A stretch of 52,449 nt of DNA from JAAYDH01 sp964345825. GTDB lineage: Bacteria; Bacillota_I; Bacilli_A; RFN20; CAG-826. Positions 41,938 through 49,722 of the stretch are shown here, piece by piece. Below the pieces are notes generated by a model, which saw only the letters and a list, made by a program, of their open reading frames with translations, ran no database searches and had not been told where the DNA came from. The translations under genes were made by a program, and so were the position numbers. Position 1 is the stretch's first letter, and every line of letters starts with the position of its first letter. The DNA lies in the NCBI GenBank assembly GCA_964345825.1, contig CAYFSI010000003.1:1-52449 (forward strand). Direction: 5' to 3'.

Positions 41938-42080
41938 TAGAAGGTTTGTCCTTGATTTCCTTGAATAATGTCGACTAAAACTGAACCGAAATTATTTTCA
42001 TCAAAGTCATTATCTTTGGTGTTTTCTTTTTCAGTTTGTTCTTCACCATAATTGATGTTATTAAGTTGTAAATTTGACAT
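41937..42080 (-). CDS. 47-residue acidic peptide, coupled to the EamA transporter
   Basis: A short gene with one of the strongest ribosome sites in the window (GAGGAGGACGCTTATATG). The peptide begins MSNLQLNNINYGEEQTEKEN, is very acidic in the middle (KDNDFDENN) and ends GSVLVDIIQGNQGQTF. It contains no Cys, Trp or membrane segment. The TAA stop shares bases with the transporter ATG, so the pair is translated together. It may be a small cytoplasmic partner of the transporter, a leader that couples translation, or a peptide substrate. No family recognised. Confidence 0.6.
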   Translation of the reverse strand: MSNLQLNNINYGEEQTEKENTKDNDFDENNFGSVLVDIIQGNQGQTF

Positions 42081-42356
42081 ATAAGCGTCCTCCTCTCGAT
42101 ATTGCGTATGATCATCGATTAAAAATCGATTACTAATTACTTTGTCTGGGTTTTCTTTTCCCAGAGTGGATATCTTACTCCAAAGGAACGAATAAAGGTT
42201 GAGATATACATTTCAAAAATAACAAAAGAAAAAATCGGACTTTGCATCTGACTTTTATCTTTACCGAAATGTCTATTTAAATTTTTTTGCGAAGTGGCGC
42301 TGAGAATAATTTTGGCATCACACAATTTCAGTATTTCAAATCTTTAAGAATATGCG

Positions 42357-42393
42357 TATATGATGAAAAAAATGATTTATCGCTTATCATATA
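42357..42393. promoter_or_regulatory. inverted repeat upstream of the cupin gene
   Basis: TATATGAT (42357-42364) and ATCATATA (42386-42393), a perfect 8-bp inverted repeat 30 bp before the cupin ATG and over its presumed promoter. The rest of the 342-bp stretch 42081-42422 holds a direct repeat ATCGATTA-AAA-ATCGATTA (42113-42131) near the peptide-gene promoter and nothing else I can name. Confidence 0.35.
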
Positions 42394-42422
42394 GGTAATA
42401 CAACAAGGAAGGAGATTTCATC

Positions 42423-42746
42423 ATGAGTCCTCATATTTCAGACTTTAAACTAGAAACCAATATTCGCGGCGTAAAAGCAAGAACCCTCGTGAATCATCCC
42501 GATGCATTTATTAAGGCATTGACACTAGATCCAAATCAAAAGATTGAACAACATCAAGCTCCTGTCCATGTGACATTTTTTGTGTTAGAGGGATCCGGAA
42601 AGATTACGATTGGAAACACGAATCACGATGTTGAGACTTGGAGTTGCCTCGAATGTCCTGAGAACACGATGATGTCCATTATTGCTGGACCAAAAGGCAT
42701 GATGTTTTTAAACATTAAAACACCACGGTTTATTTCACAAAAATAA
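42423..42746 (+). CDS. cupin domain protein
   Basis: A 107-residue single-domain cupin. Motif 1 is KIEQHQAPVHVTFFVLEGSGKITIG and motif 2 is CPENTMMSIIAGPKGMMFLNIK; the metal-binding histidines are partly kept (HQAPVH), so it may or may not hold a metal. Small stand-alone cupins of this kind act as isomerases, sensors or sugar-binding proteins. AAGGAAGGAG precedes the ATG. It is monocistronic and opposite to the EamA pair. Downstream 42747-42878 holds nothing I can identify. Confidence 0.85.
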   Translation: MSPHISDFKLETNIRGVKARTLVNHPDAFIKALTLDPNQKIEQHQAPVHVTFFVLEGSGKITIGNTNHDVETWSCLECPENTMMSIIAGPKGMMFLNIKTPRFISQK

Positions 42747-42878
42747 GTGGCTTCTTGTCTACGTGTTTATATTTTGCAATCAATCCCTTTTTGCTAAGGG
42801 CCGTTTGATATAGATAGTCGATGGCATCTATGGCATTAAACTATTTTTATTTGATAACATCGTATTCATTACTATTAT

Positions 42879-43829
42879 TTATTTAACAAAGAGGTTTTTA
42901 AGTGGGAGATGGCATTCTTTCAAAAAATCCTTAATGCTAACTATATCTTTTTCTTCATAATAAGAAACTAGTTTTCTCTTAAATTCTTCAACTTTGTTAA
43001 AATTTATCACCAATAATCCTAGACCATTAGAAATTAAATAATGATTGGCGTAGATAACTGCTGTTCTTTTATTACCATCGTTGTAAATTTGAGTTTTCAT
43101 AACAAAAAGGCAAAGCTCTATAGCGGTTTCAATCTTATTATTTGAGTTCTCAAGTAGATTGTTTATATGCTCTTTGACATCTATTTCAAAGGGAATAGGT
43201 GGAACATATGTTGAGCCACCGATTGCGACCGGAACACCTCGAATTCTTCCACCATTTTGATAGAATCCTTCATTGACAATTTTTGCTATATAGGAAGCTA
43301 AATAATAATCTGATTTAGAGGTCACAACATCTCTATCTAGAATAAATTCCCAAGCGTGTTTTAGATTTAATATTTTTTGAACATCCTCGGCTTTAATGTT
43401 GTTTACTTTTCCGTTGTCAATAATGGCTTCTGTATCAGGAAAAGTGGTCGCCACACCTTCTAAAACTGCTTGGTCATAAATGATTTGTTTCATATTAGTT
43501 TTTGCAAACTCAATATTTAAAATAACATCAGTTTCAATCTCGTTTTCTGCATATCCAAGAGAAATCAATTGCTTATTAATTATTCGAATTTCTTTTTTGA
43601 GTGTCTTTGATTCATTATTGTTTCGCAATAATTGATTGTAAAGAGCGTCAGAAAACTCCCCAATATAAGTTGAAGTTATTTTATCTAGCACTCTTTTTCT
43701 AATATAGATATATCGTTTTCCAGAGATATCTTTTATTTCCGGAGTTCCATCATAAGGTAAAAGATTGAACCTGGCTTGTAACTCAGCGCGTTTATTTAGC
43801 AATTCTTGAATTCTTTCAATATTTTCCAT
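42879..43829 (-). CDS. Fic domain protein with catalytic His replaced by Gln
   Basis: A 316-residue Fic/DOC-fold protein. The active-site loop reads TQIYNDGNKRTA (about residues 255-266) in place of HPFxDGNxR: the phosphate-anchoring DGNKR is intact but the catalytic His is Gln. The N-terminal part (KRYIYIRKRVLDKITSTYIGEFSDALYNQLLR) is a long helical arm, and GGRIRGVPVAIGGSTYVPP lies before the Fic core. With no His, normal AMPylation is unlikely; it may bind nucleotide, act as a decoy or perform another transfer. AAGGAG precedes the ATG and an inverted repeat covers the promoter region. Confidence 0.82.
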   Translation of the reverse strand: MENIERIQELLNKRAELQARFNLLPYDGTPEIKDISGKRYIYIRKRVLDKITSTYIGEFSDALYNQLLRNNNESKTLKKEIRIINKQLISLGYAENEIETDVILNIEFAKTNMKQIIYDQAVLEGVATTFPDTEAIIDNGKVNNIKAEDVQKILNLKHAWEFILDRDVVTSKSDYYLASYIAKIVNEGFYQNGGRIRGVPVAIGGSTYVPPIPFEIDVKEHINNLLENSNNKIETAIELCLFVMKTQIYNDGNKRTAVIYANHYLISNGLGLLVINFNKVEEFKRKLVSYYEEKDIVSIKDFLKECHLPLKNLFVK

Positions 43830-43840
43830 ATATTTACTCC

Positions 43841-43883
43841 TTAGGGAACTTTATGATTAGATTTTATATTGTTTGTTCCCTAA
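43841..43883 (-). promoter_or_regulatory. inverted repeat in the promoter/leader of the Fic gene
   Basis: TTAGGGAAC (43841-43849) and GTTCCCTAA (43875-43883), a perfect 9-bp inverted repeat. A TATAAA box lies between the arms and the ribosome site AAGGAG abuts the proximal arm. It could be two operator half-sites around the promoter or an RNA stem affecting ribosome access. Confidence 0.5.
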
Positions 43884-43977
43884 ATACAATGTTAAACCTT
43901 GTTTTTTCATTCCAAAAGATTTTTTCATTAGAATGCCATGAAAGTAGTTATTAAAAAGTAATTAATCACGATTGTTA

Positions 43978-44040
43978 ACGTGCAAACAAACTACTATCTC
44001 AACGTGCCCTCGTATGTGCGTGCAATTACGTGCGCGCACA
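43978..44040. repeat. GC-rich cluster of CGTGC repeats with a 9-bp hairpin
   Basis: Four copies of (A/G)CGTGC at 43978, 44002, 44018 and 44028, in the middle of AT-rich DNA. TGTGCGTGC (44015-44023) and GCGCGCACA (44032-44040) form a 9-bp stem with one G-T pair and an 8-nt loop, followed on the plus strand by TTTTAG. It could be a terminator, a protein-binding cluster or the edge of an inserted element. The remaining non-coding sequence 43830-44102 is otherwise featureless apart from the inverted repeat above. Confidence 0.5.
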
Positions 44041-44102
44041 TTTTAGTTTCAGCGTAGAGGCTATTATAGGACAAACTCCTTTTCATCATAGTAAAAAGTG
44101 GA

Positions 44103-44276
44103 CTATTCCTTAATCCACTTAATCCATGCTTTAATCGTTGAGGCTCTTCTTTTTGCTGTGACTTCACCTATTTGCTTATAATGCTTCTTTAGATACATAG
44201 CGATTTTATCAGTCTTAAACAATTGATGTTCGATTAGATATTTAACATCATCATTTTCAAACAATTGTTGTTTCAT
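44103..44276 (-). CDS. 57-residue basic protein, possible winged-helix fragment
   Basis: ATG 44276 is preceded by AAGG and lies within the last codons of the upstream gene (20-nt overlap). The peptide has a helical, acidic first part and the C-terminal TAKRRASTIKAWIKWIKE, a pattern seen in small DNA-binding winged-helix segments at the ends of restriction- or AAA-associated proteins. It could be a genuine small regulator or the leftover end of a larger gene. The longer frame running to 44459 is a shadow of the upstream gene. Confidence 0.45.
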   Translation of the reverse strand: MKQQLFENDDVKYLIEHQLFKTDKIAMYLKKHYKQIGEVTAKRRASTIKAWIKWIKE

Positions 44277-45369
44277 GTTTTGCCTTAGTGCTGCCTGTCT
44301 CTTCTTCAACTGGAGGGTCTTCTTCTGGAAAATATGGATCCCAAGGACTAACTTGATAATCATCGTGATGATAATCATGACTATCAAGAACAGAATGCGA
44401 CACCAAGAGGGGTCCTTGTAGTTCATTGACTGATAGTAGATCCCAAGTGATTGGTTCAAATTTAAACCAATAAGTATTTAGTATTTCATATCCATTAGCT
44501 GGTTGGGCAGTGTAATAATCGATATATGGACCGGAGAGGTCATATGGTTCCATCGGATTTCTCAAACGGTAATTAGTGAAATAAACTCCACGATATTTAA
44601 CACCGTTGTTAACGACGTCCTGATACCACATGTATTCTGTTTCATTAGAGTTGCTGACATAAAAGTCATAAGCCACCCAATCTTTTCTATCTGTAGAAGA
44701 GGGCAAATCTCCTGCTTCAGTGTTCAATGTGGCAACCAAACCTTCATCGGTTACTTCAGTCTGTGGATAGCTTCCCATTTGAAATGATTGGACTCCACCA
44801 CCGACTACTGGATCTTCATCGGCGCATGAGTAAACAATTTCGATATCCTCAATTATTAAATCATCATCAAGAGCGACTAATTTAACAAAGTTAGGTCGAT
44901 TAGTCGAAAATTCTTTAATAATGAGATTGCTATCGGCGTTCAATGCTTCGTACTGTGTTTCAGTGAACAGATTGAAGTTGGACCAGTAAAGTCCGACATT
45001 TGCATCAGGATCAGAAGTCGCAATTGTCAAACTTCTGATTCCATGAAGAGCGTCCATATTAGCCAAGTAACCTCCTAGCTTTATGGTTTGCCAAGCACTA
45101 GTCGCATTAGCGAAGTCGACGTATTGGAAAGTGATTGAACTATTCAAAGCAGTTATCGCTTCATTGGTTCCGGAATAATATTGTCCCGGACTTAATGGTT
45201 CAGTGACAAGTTTATTGGTTGCGTTGCCGAAGGCAATCGCAAAAGAACCCGGCTCGGCCATTAAGATAGAATTTCCAGCATTATTCATTGCATAGAGAGC
45301 TCCGGCAGACGAAAGTGAGACCAAAAAAGTTAATCCCACGACATAAAAACGTCCTTTTTTCTTAATCAT
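44257..45369 (-). CDS. secreted surface protein with truncated DUF6273-like domain
   Basis: A 370-residue exported protein: signal peptide FYVVGLTFLVSLSSAGALYA, then a beta-rich domain to about residue 190. Residues 193-325 (FQMGSYPQTEVTDEG ... KYRGVYFTNYR ... YWFKFEPITWDLLSV ... LLVSHSVLDSHDY) match DUF6273-type surface modules. The usual continuation of that domain, a WLN...F...AF segment after the DSHDY part, is absent; the protein instead ends in an acidic/Pro tail (FPEEDPPVEEETGSTK). It therefore looks truncated or recombined. Ribosome site weak (AGGGAATATAACT). The 507-bp stretch upstream holds the AbiEii remnant. Confidence 0.75.
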   Translation of the reverse strand: MIKKKGRFYVVGLTFLVSLSSAGALYAMNNAGNSILMAEPGSFAIAFGNATNKLVTEPLSPGQYYSGTNEAITALNSSITFQYVDFANATSAWQTIKLGGYLANMDALHGIRSLTIATSDPDANVGLYWSNFNLFTETQYEALNADSNLIIKEFSTNRPNFVKLVALDDDLIIEDIEIVYSCADEDPVVGGGVQSFQMGSYPQTEVTDEGLVATLNTEAGDLPSSTDRKDWVAYDFYVSNSNETEYMWYQDVVNNGVKYRGVYFTNYRLRNPMEPYDLSGPYIDYYTAQPANGYEILNTYWFKFEPITWDLLSVNELQGPLLVSHSVLDSHDYHHDDYQVSPWDPYFPEEDPPVEEETGSTKAKHETTIV

Positions 45370-45469
45370 AGTTATATTCCCTTTAATGTTTATGTTCTAT
45401 CACTAATTTAAATCATCGCGATAATATTTTTTAAGTATGAAAAAAGCGGATATTAGTTAAAGTAGTTTT

Positions 45470-45740
45470 ATCGTTTAATCAGGTAATACCGCAACATTTG
45501 TTTGAATTGTTAACTGTCTATTTTAAAAGAAATAGGTTGTTTTTTTCTACTTCTTTTTCAGACTTTCTATGGCCTTATTTTATTTGCAAAAAGACAATTT
45601 TTCTATTTAGGCAAAAAATCATTTAATTTAAAGTCTGAATATCTACTAAGAAGAGCAAAATCAAGATCTTCACTAAATCTATTTAAGCCCTGGAATATTC
45701 TTAAAAATTTTCCACCATGAAAAGTGATTGTCTTGTTCTT
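45470..45740 (-). pseudogene. remnant of an AbiEii-type nucleotidyltransferase toxin
   Basis: The stretch 45370-45876 has no open gene, but the minus strand from 45740 encodes TITFHGGKFLRIFQGLNRFS then EDLDFALL, the G-G-x-x-L-R and RFSEDLDF nucleotidyltransferase signature of AbiEii toxins. The frame stops at 45603; the same frame continues through several stops with family-like text (KRSRKKQPISFKIDS) to about 45470. A stop at 45741 and loss of homology upstream show the N-terminus is gone. No AbiEi antitoxin is visible. A decayed phage-defence gene. Confidence 0.7.
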
Positions 45741-45876
45741 TTATGTTAATTCAGTACGAGTTCCATCATCTTCTCAGTATGATTTGTTGTTTGAAATCAA
45801 AACCCCCGACTGAATGATTATGCTAAAAAGTAATCCAAGGGACAAAAACTAGAAAAAGATTTCTCTAAATAAGGAT

Positions 45877-47754
45877 TTAATCGGCTTTCTTTAAAGCGCC
45901 AGGAAGTAATTCAAGGTGAAATCTTGGACATTTATAAACTGAGTGACCATTATCCACAAAGAAAGTGGCGTAGGTATCCATCCCTGACAGAGCAACAAAT
46001 ACTGCATTATAATTCCCCAGTAAGTCTTCATCATAAGCTGATACTTCTATTGCGCGGTTTTTATTCATTTCGGGCGTTGTTAATTTGTTCTTTCGATAAT
46101 ACTTTTTGGAAAAGATAGGTGAGACGAGGTTTTGACTAATGACAATATCTTGTTTACCACTCAATCCCTCTAATTCTGGAGCAAGAATTTTATTCTTTCC
46201 AAAATGGAAATATGTTAATCCTTTACTCACTTTAACTTCACCACTCACAAGGTTGGGGTAAACGGTTTCATGAGAAATAAGTCGATTGAAATGTTCATCA
46301 GAAATGTAGAGTTTTTCTTCGTTAATATAGAAAGTCATCTCATCATTTATGGCGACTGATACTTTCTTTGGCAAAGAGAAAACAATGTATTTATCATATC
46401 CTTTCATCTTTGTGAACACTGTGTTGGAATCAGTTTTATTTTCAATGAAGGCAACTTTAACATGAAAAGCGATATCGTTTTCTTTTTCTTGGAAATGTAC
46501 GCTTTTAGGGGAGAAAGACAAAGAGAGTTTTTTACCACCCAAAGCATCCCAAAGGATTCGGCTTTTAAAATTATCGCTCATCTTAATCACTTTATTGGCA
46601 AGAGTAATCTCTCCGTCTTTAATATACATATCTAAACGGTTTTCTCTTGGGACACCCAATATGGCTTGCGAAGATTCAATATCAAAGAGATGGGATTGAT
46701 TCAAATCAAAGTTGAGGAAGATTTCGTCTCCGCTCTCATAGATAACATTGTTATTGCCTTTGATTACCACATCTTGCTTATTATCTTTGATACGGCAGTA
46801 AATAATCGTTTCGTTTCCTAGCTTCTCAACAACATTGATTTTTGCTTTAATCCCTTTTTCACTGACAGTAATGTGTTCTGGGCGAATGCCAAAGAGGACT
46901 TCTTTGCCACCATATCGCTCATTAGAGAGCTGGAAGGACTTAATGTCGGGGAATATCACTTCTTCTTCCTCATCGTTAAAGAGATGGGCTATCATTTGAT
47001 TATTTTTAAATAATAACGTGGACTTAATGATGTTCATTTGGGGGGAGCCAAGGAAAGTGGCCACGAAAAGATTGGTAGGATTCTCATATAAATTGATTGG
47101 AGCATCAACTTGTTGGATGAAACCTTTGTTCATAACTACAATGCGATCACCCATCGTCATCGCTTCAGTTTGATCGTGTGTAACATATACGAATGTCGTG
47201 GCTAATCTCTTATGAAGTTTGTTGATCTCGGTTCTCATTTGAACACGAAGCTTCGCATCCAAATTACTCAAAGGTTCATCGAGAAGAAAGACTTTTGGTT
47301 CACGAACAATAGCTCTTCCTAACGCTACTCTTTGACGCTGTCCGCCAGATAAAGCTTTAGGTTTTCTAGTTAACAAATCTTCAATTTCTAGAATCTCCGC
47401 CGCTTCTTGCACTCTGGTGGTGATTTCTTTCATCGGTAGTTTTCTAAGTTTTAAACCAAAAGCCATGTTTTGAGCAACTGTCATATGGGGATACAAAGCA
47501 TAACTTTGAAATACCATCGCGATGTCGCGATCTTTGCTATCAACATCATTTACTAATGTATCGTCAATGAACAATTGACCAGCGGTGATATTTTCTAATC
47601 CGGCAATCATCCTTAGGGTTGTTGATTTTCCGCAACCCGAAGGTCCCACAAAGACGATAAATTCTTTATCTTTAATTTCAAGGTCGAAGTCGTTAACCGC
47701 GCGAACTCCTCCTTCATACACTTTGTAAATGTGCTTTAAAGTAACTCTAGACAT
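45877..47754 (-). CDS. CUT1-type sugar ABC transporter ATPase with extended C-terminus
   Basis: An MsmK/UgpC-like ATPase that energises sugar import. Walker A GPSGCGKST near residue 36, signature LSGGQRQRVALGRA, Walker B VFLLDEPLSNLDAKLR and switch TFVYVTHDQTEAMTMGDR are perfect. The first TOBE domain (VLFGIRPEHITVSEKG) ends near residue 365, where the family normally stops at about 370. Here 260 more residues follow, including a second TOBE-like unit (LSLSFSPKSVHFQEKE) and a third beta-rich unit (NLVSGEVKVSKGLTYFHFG). AAGGAGG precedes the ATG, 2 nt after the upstream gene. No permease is in view. It ends the mannoside operon. Confidence 0.92.
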   Translation of the reverse strand: MSRVTLKHIYKVYEGGVRAVNDFDLEIKDKEFIVFVGPSGCGKSTTLRMIAGLENITAGQLFIDDTLVNDVDSKDRDIAMVFQSYALYPHMTVAQNMAFGLKLRKLPMKEITTRVQEAAEILEIEDLLTRKPKALSGGQRQRVALGRAIVREPKVFLLDEPLSNLDAKLRVQMRTEINKLHKRLATTFVYVTHDQTEAMTMGDRIVVMNKGFIQQVDAPINLYENPTNLFVATFLGSPQMNIIKSTLLFKNNQMIAHLFNDEEEEVIFPDIKSFQLSNERYGGKEVLFGIRPEHITVSEKGIKAKINVVEKLGNETIIYCRIKDNKQDVVIKGNNNVIYESGDEIFLNFDLNQSHLFDIESSQAILGVPRENRLDMYIKDGEITLANKVIKMSDNFKSRILWDALGGKKLSLSFSPKSVHFQEKENDIAFHVKVAFIENKTDSNTVFTKMKGYDKYIVFSLPKKVSVAINDEMTFYINEEKLYISDEHFNRLISHETVYPNLVSGEVKVSKGLTYFHFGKNKILAPELEGLSGKQDIVISQNLVSPIFSKKYYRKNKLTTPEMNKNRAIEVSAYDEDLLGNYNAVFVALSGMDTYATFFVDNGHSVYKCPRFHLELLPGALKKAD

Positions 47755-47756
47755 AA

Positions 47757-48608
47757 CTAGTCCTCCTTATTCTTAGGAACATATAGTCCCCTTTTGAGAT
47801 ATTCTGGATAATGATATTGATTAATCATCTTATCAAAAATGACTAAAGCTCTCAGTTCCCATAGATAGATAAATGGAAAAGAGAAGATGATCGCAACTCC
47901 AAAGGCAATAAAGGCTGTGATATTGGAGATAATAAATAGGGCAATGAAAAGGCCAGGGCCAATCAAAAAGAAAACGAAATTCATCGGAAAATGAGCAATG
48001 GTCATCAAAAAAGCATTCTTGTATTCCGCGGTGGCTTTATTGGAGTAAACAAGAGATTGAGTAAGGGTAAAAATAGAGGCCATCGTAAAAATAATGAACT
48101 GAAGGATATCAACTCCCATTAAAATGCCCACCCAAATTGGATGATCGATATAGAAGAAGAGCAAATAGAGGCAGCCCACAATCGCTATGAACGTCGAGAT
48201 GCCGACAATCAAACCTTGAATTAGAGCTTTCTTCCAAGTTTCTTTCATTCCGTAGAAAAAAATTGGGGCGGTAATTTGCATTTCCGAATAACCTAATTTT
48301 TTTGCGATGTTAAAAGCTCCTGCTAAGCCAATATAGAAAATCATGACGCAAGGGACGGCAATTAAAGCGCCGTAGAAGACCAAAGAAAAGATTTGGCTAC
48401 TATCAGCTTGTGAATTATAAGCACCGCTGATTAGGAAAGAAAAGACTAAATAATCACAAAATAAAGGCAAGATAAAGATTGCGACGAGTAAAGAAACAGA
48501 GAGAAAGAGTCTCCATTCATTTTTTAATGAATCAAAAAACTGTTTTTTTCTACTTCTTGGCAAGGAAGAAGGATCAAAATCTTGAGCGGGTATTTTTTCT
48601 TTAGCCAT
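47757..48608 (-). CDS. multi-pass membrane protein, YesL/DUF624-like
   Basis: A 283-residue protein with a basic cytoplasmic N-terminus (SLPRSRKKQFFDSLKNEWRL) and about six membrane helices. The start of the hydrophobic part and the order of helices recall the YesL/DUF624 proteins that accompany sugar-ABC operons, though I cannot confirm it by eye. It overlaps the upstream gene by 8 nt and is followed after 2 nt by the ATPase. A transport-related or assembly role in this operon is likely. Confidence 0.7.
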   Translation of the reverse strand: MAKEKIPAQDFDPSSLPRSRKKQFFDSLKNEWRLFLSVSLLVAIFILPLFCDYLVFSFLISGAYNSQADSSQIFSLVFYGALIAVPCVMIFYIGLAGAFNIAKKLGYSEMQITAPIFFYGMKETWKKALIQGLIVGISTFIAIVGCLYLLFFYIDHPIWVGILMGVDILQFIIFTMASIFTLTQSLVYSNKATAEYKNAFLMTIAHFPMNFVFFLIGPGLFIALFIISNITAFIAFGVAIIFSFPFIYLWELRALVIFDKMINQYHYPEYLKRGLYVPKNKED

Positions 48609-49230
48609 TGTTTCCTCCTAATAAATAACGCATCGCTTGGAGCGATAAATCATACACGCTATTGGGGTGCGTCCCATAACTTTTGATGGTTAGAGAAGTC
48701 GCGCTGATAGTGAGATAGTAATTTTCATCGGCAAAGGGTATATAATCTTCGAGCCATGATTCACTAGTTGAGGATTTAATCTCAATTCCATATTGTTTTT
48801 CATCCTGTTCAAAATAGGAATAGTGTTCTCCTTCTAATTCATTTTCAATGAAAAGGTCATAAATAGGGAGCATAATCTCGGTTAAATCTAAAGTTTCCAT
48901 AATTGAAGCAGGAAGAATAAATAGATCGCTAGAATTATAACCAATGACTTTAAGTTTCTGATAAAAGGTTAAGTCAGTGGGATTCGAAGTGACAATTCCC
49001 GCCTCTTTCATTCCCGCTTCTTTGAAAACGGTTTCGATATTGTTTGCTAGTCCATTGGAATTAACACCACTAGAAGCCACAAAAATCTCAATTTTTTCAT
49101 AGTTCTTTGGTAAGTGAATCAAATTCATCGTATAAGTGATCAAAAACGAACCAACAAGGGGAATTGCCACAAAAAGAGGCCAGAAATAGGGAATTCCATT
49201 CTTGATAAATTGTTTAGAAGACAGGGTCAT
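48601..49230 (-). CDS. membrane-anchored protein of the mannoside operon, function unknown
   Basis: A 209-residue protein with one N-terminal membrane helix (YFWPLFVAIPLVGSFLITYTM) and an external alpha/beta domain. The domain (KIEIFVASSGVNSNGLANNIETVF ... SSDLFILPASIMETLDL) looks like a periplasmic-binding-protein-type fold fragment, but the usual solute-binding motifs are not recognisable. It overlaps both neighbours by 4 and 8 nt, so co-expression is tight. Confidence 0.68.
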   Translation of the reverse strand: MTLSSKQFIKNGIPYFWPLFVAIPLVGSFLITYTMNLIHLPKNYEKIEIFVASSGVNSNGLANNIETVFKEAGMKEAGIVTSNPTDLTFYQKLKVIGYNSSDLFILPASIMETLDLTEIMLPIYDLFIENELEGEHYSYFEQDEKQYGIEIKSSTSESWLEDYIPFADENYYLTISATSLTIKSYGTHPNSVYDLSLQAMRYLLGGNNG

Positions 49231-49718
49231 AGAATCTCCTTATATGAAAGGATGAGATTATTGGAGGAACAAACCTTATAACGCTTTCCAATTTCCAGCT
49301 TTGAATCATTAGGAAGGAGGACATAAAGAGTTCTTTCGTTTTTCTGTTCTTCATCAAAGTAAAAGAATTTAATCTGCAAAGAAACTAATCCTTGATACGA
49401 ATGAGATGTCTCATCATTAATCCCAGTTAATACGAGTTCTTCCTCAAAGATAGAAGAAGCAGATATATTCTGGAATATTTTTAATTTCACGACAATCTCT
49501 TTGAAAGGTCCAATTAAAAACAGGAGTGTTCCTATCGAATAAACAATAAATAAGACCACAAGACCGATCAAAATCCCGATGAATTGGGGAGGAGAAAAAA
49601 TGATTCCCACCGCAATGATTGCCACTACTAATAACGAAATGAGAGATAAAAAGAATATCGAGCGGACTTTTTTTCTCTGATAGTTTTCTATTTCTTTTTG
49701 ATAATCAATTAAAACCAT
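49227..49718 (-). CDS. small membrane protein of the mannoside operon
   Basis: A 163-residue protein. ATG 49718 is chosen over the frame-open start at 49823 because the latter lies deep inside the esterase gene; the chosen ATG comes 4 nt after the esterase stop. The N-terminus is charged and helical (MVLIDYQKEIENYQRKKVRS), then two membrane helices (about 22-70) and a beta-rich external or cytoplasmic tail. No family recognised. Confidence 0.65.
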   Translation of the reverse strand: MVLIDYQKEIENYQRKKVRSIFFLSLISLLVVAIIAVGIIFSPPQFIGILIGLVVLFIVYSIGTLLFLIGPFKEIVVKLKIFQNISASSIFEEELVLTGINDETSHSYQGLVSLQIKFFYFDEEQKNERTLYVLLPNDSKLEIGKRYKVCSSNNLILSYKEIL

Positions 49719-49722
49719 TAAT

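Noticed and set aside
42137..42325. 62-codon frame upstream of the 47-aa peptide
   Set aside because: No ribosome site, no leaderless -10 at the right distance and no recognisable motif.
44103..44459. 118-codon frame on the minus strand with a hydrophobic segment
   Set aside because: Its first half is a shadow of the surface protein gene in another frame; only the last 57 codons have a ribosome site and coding look.
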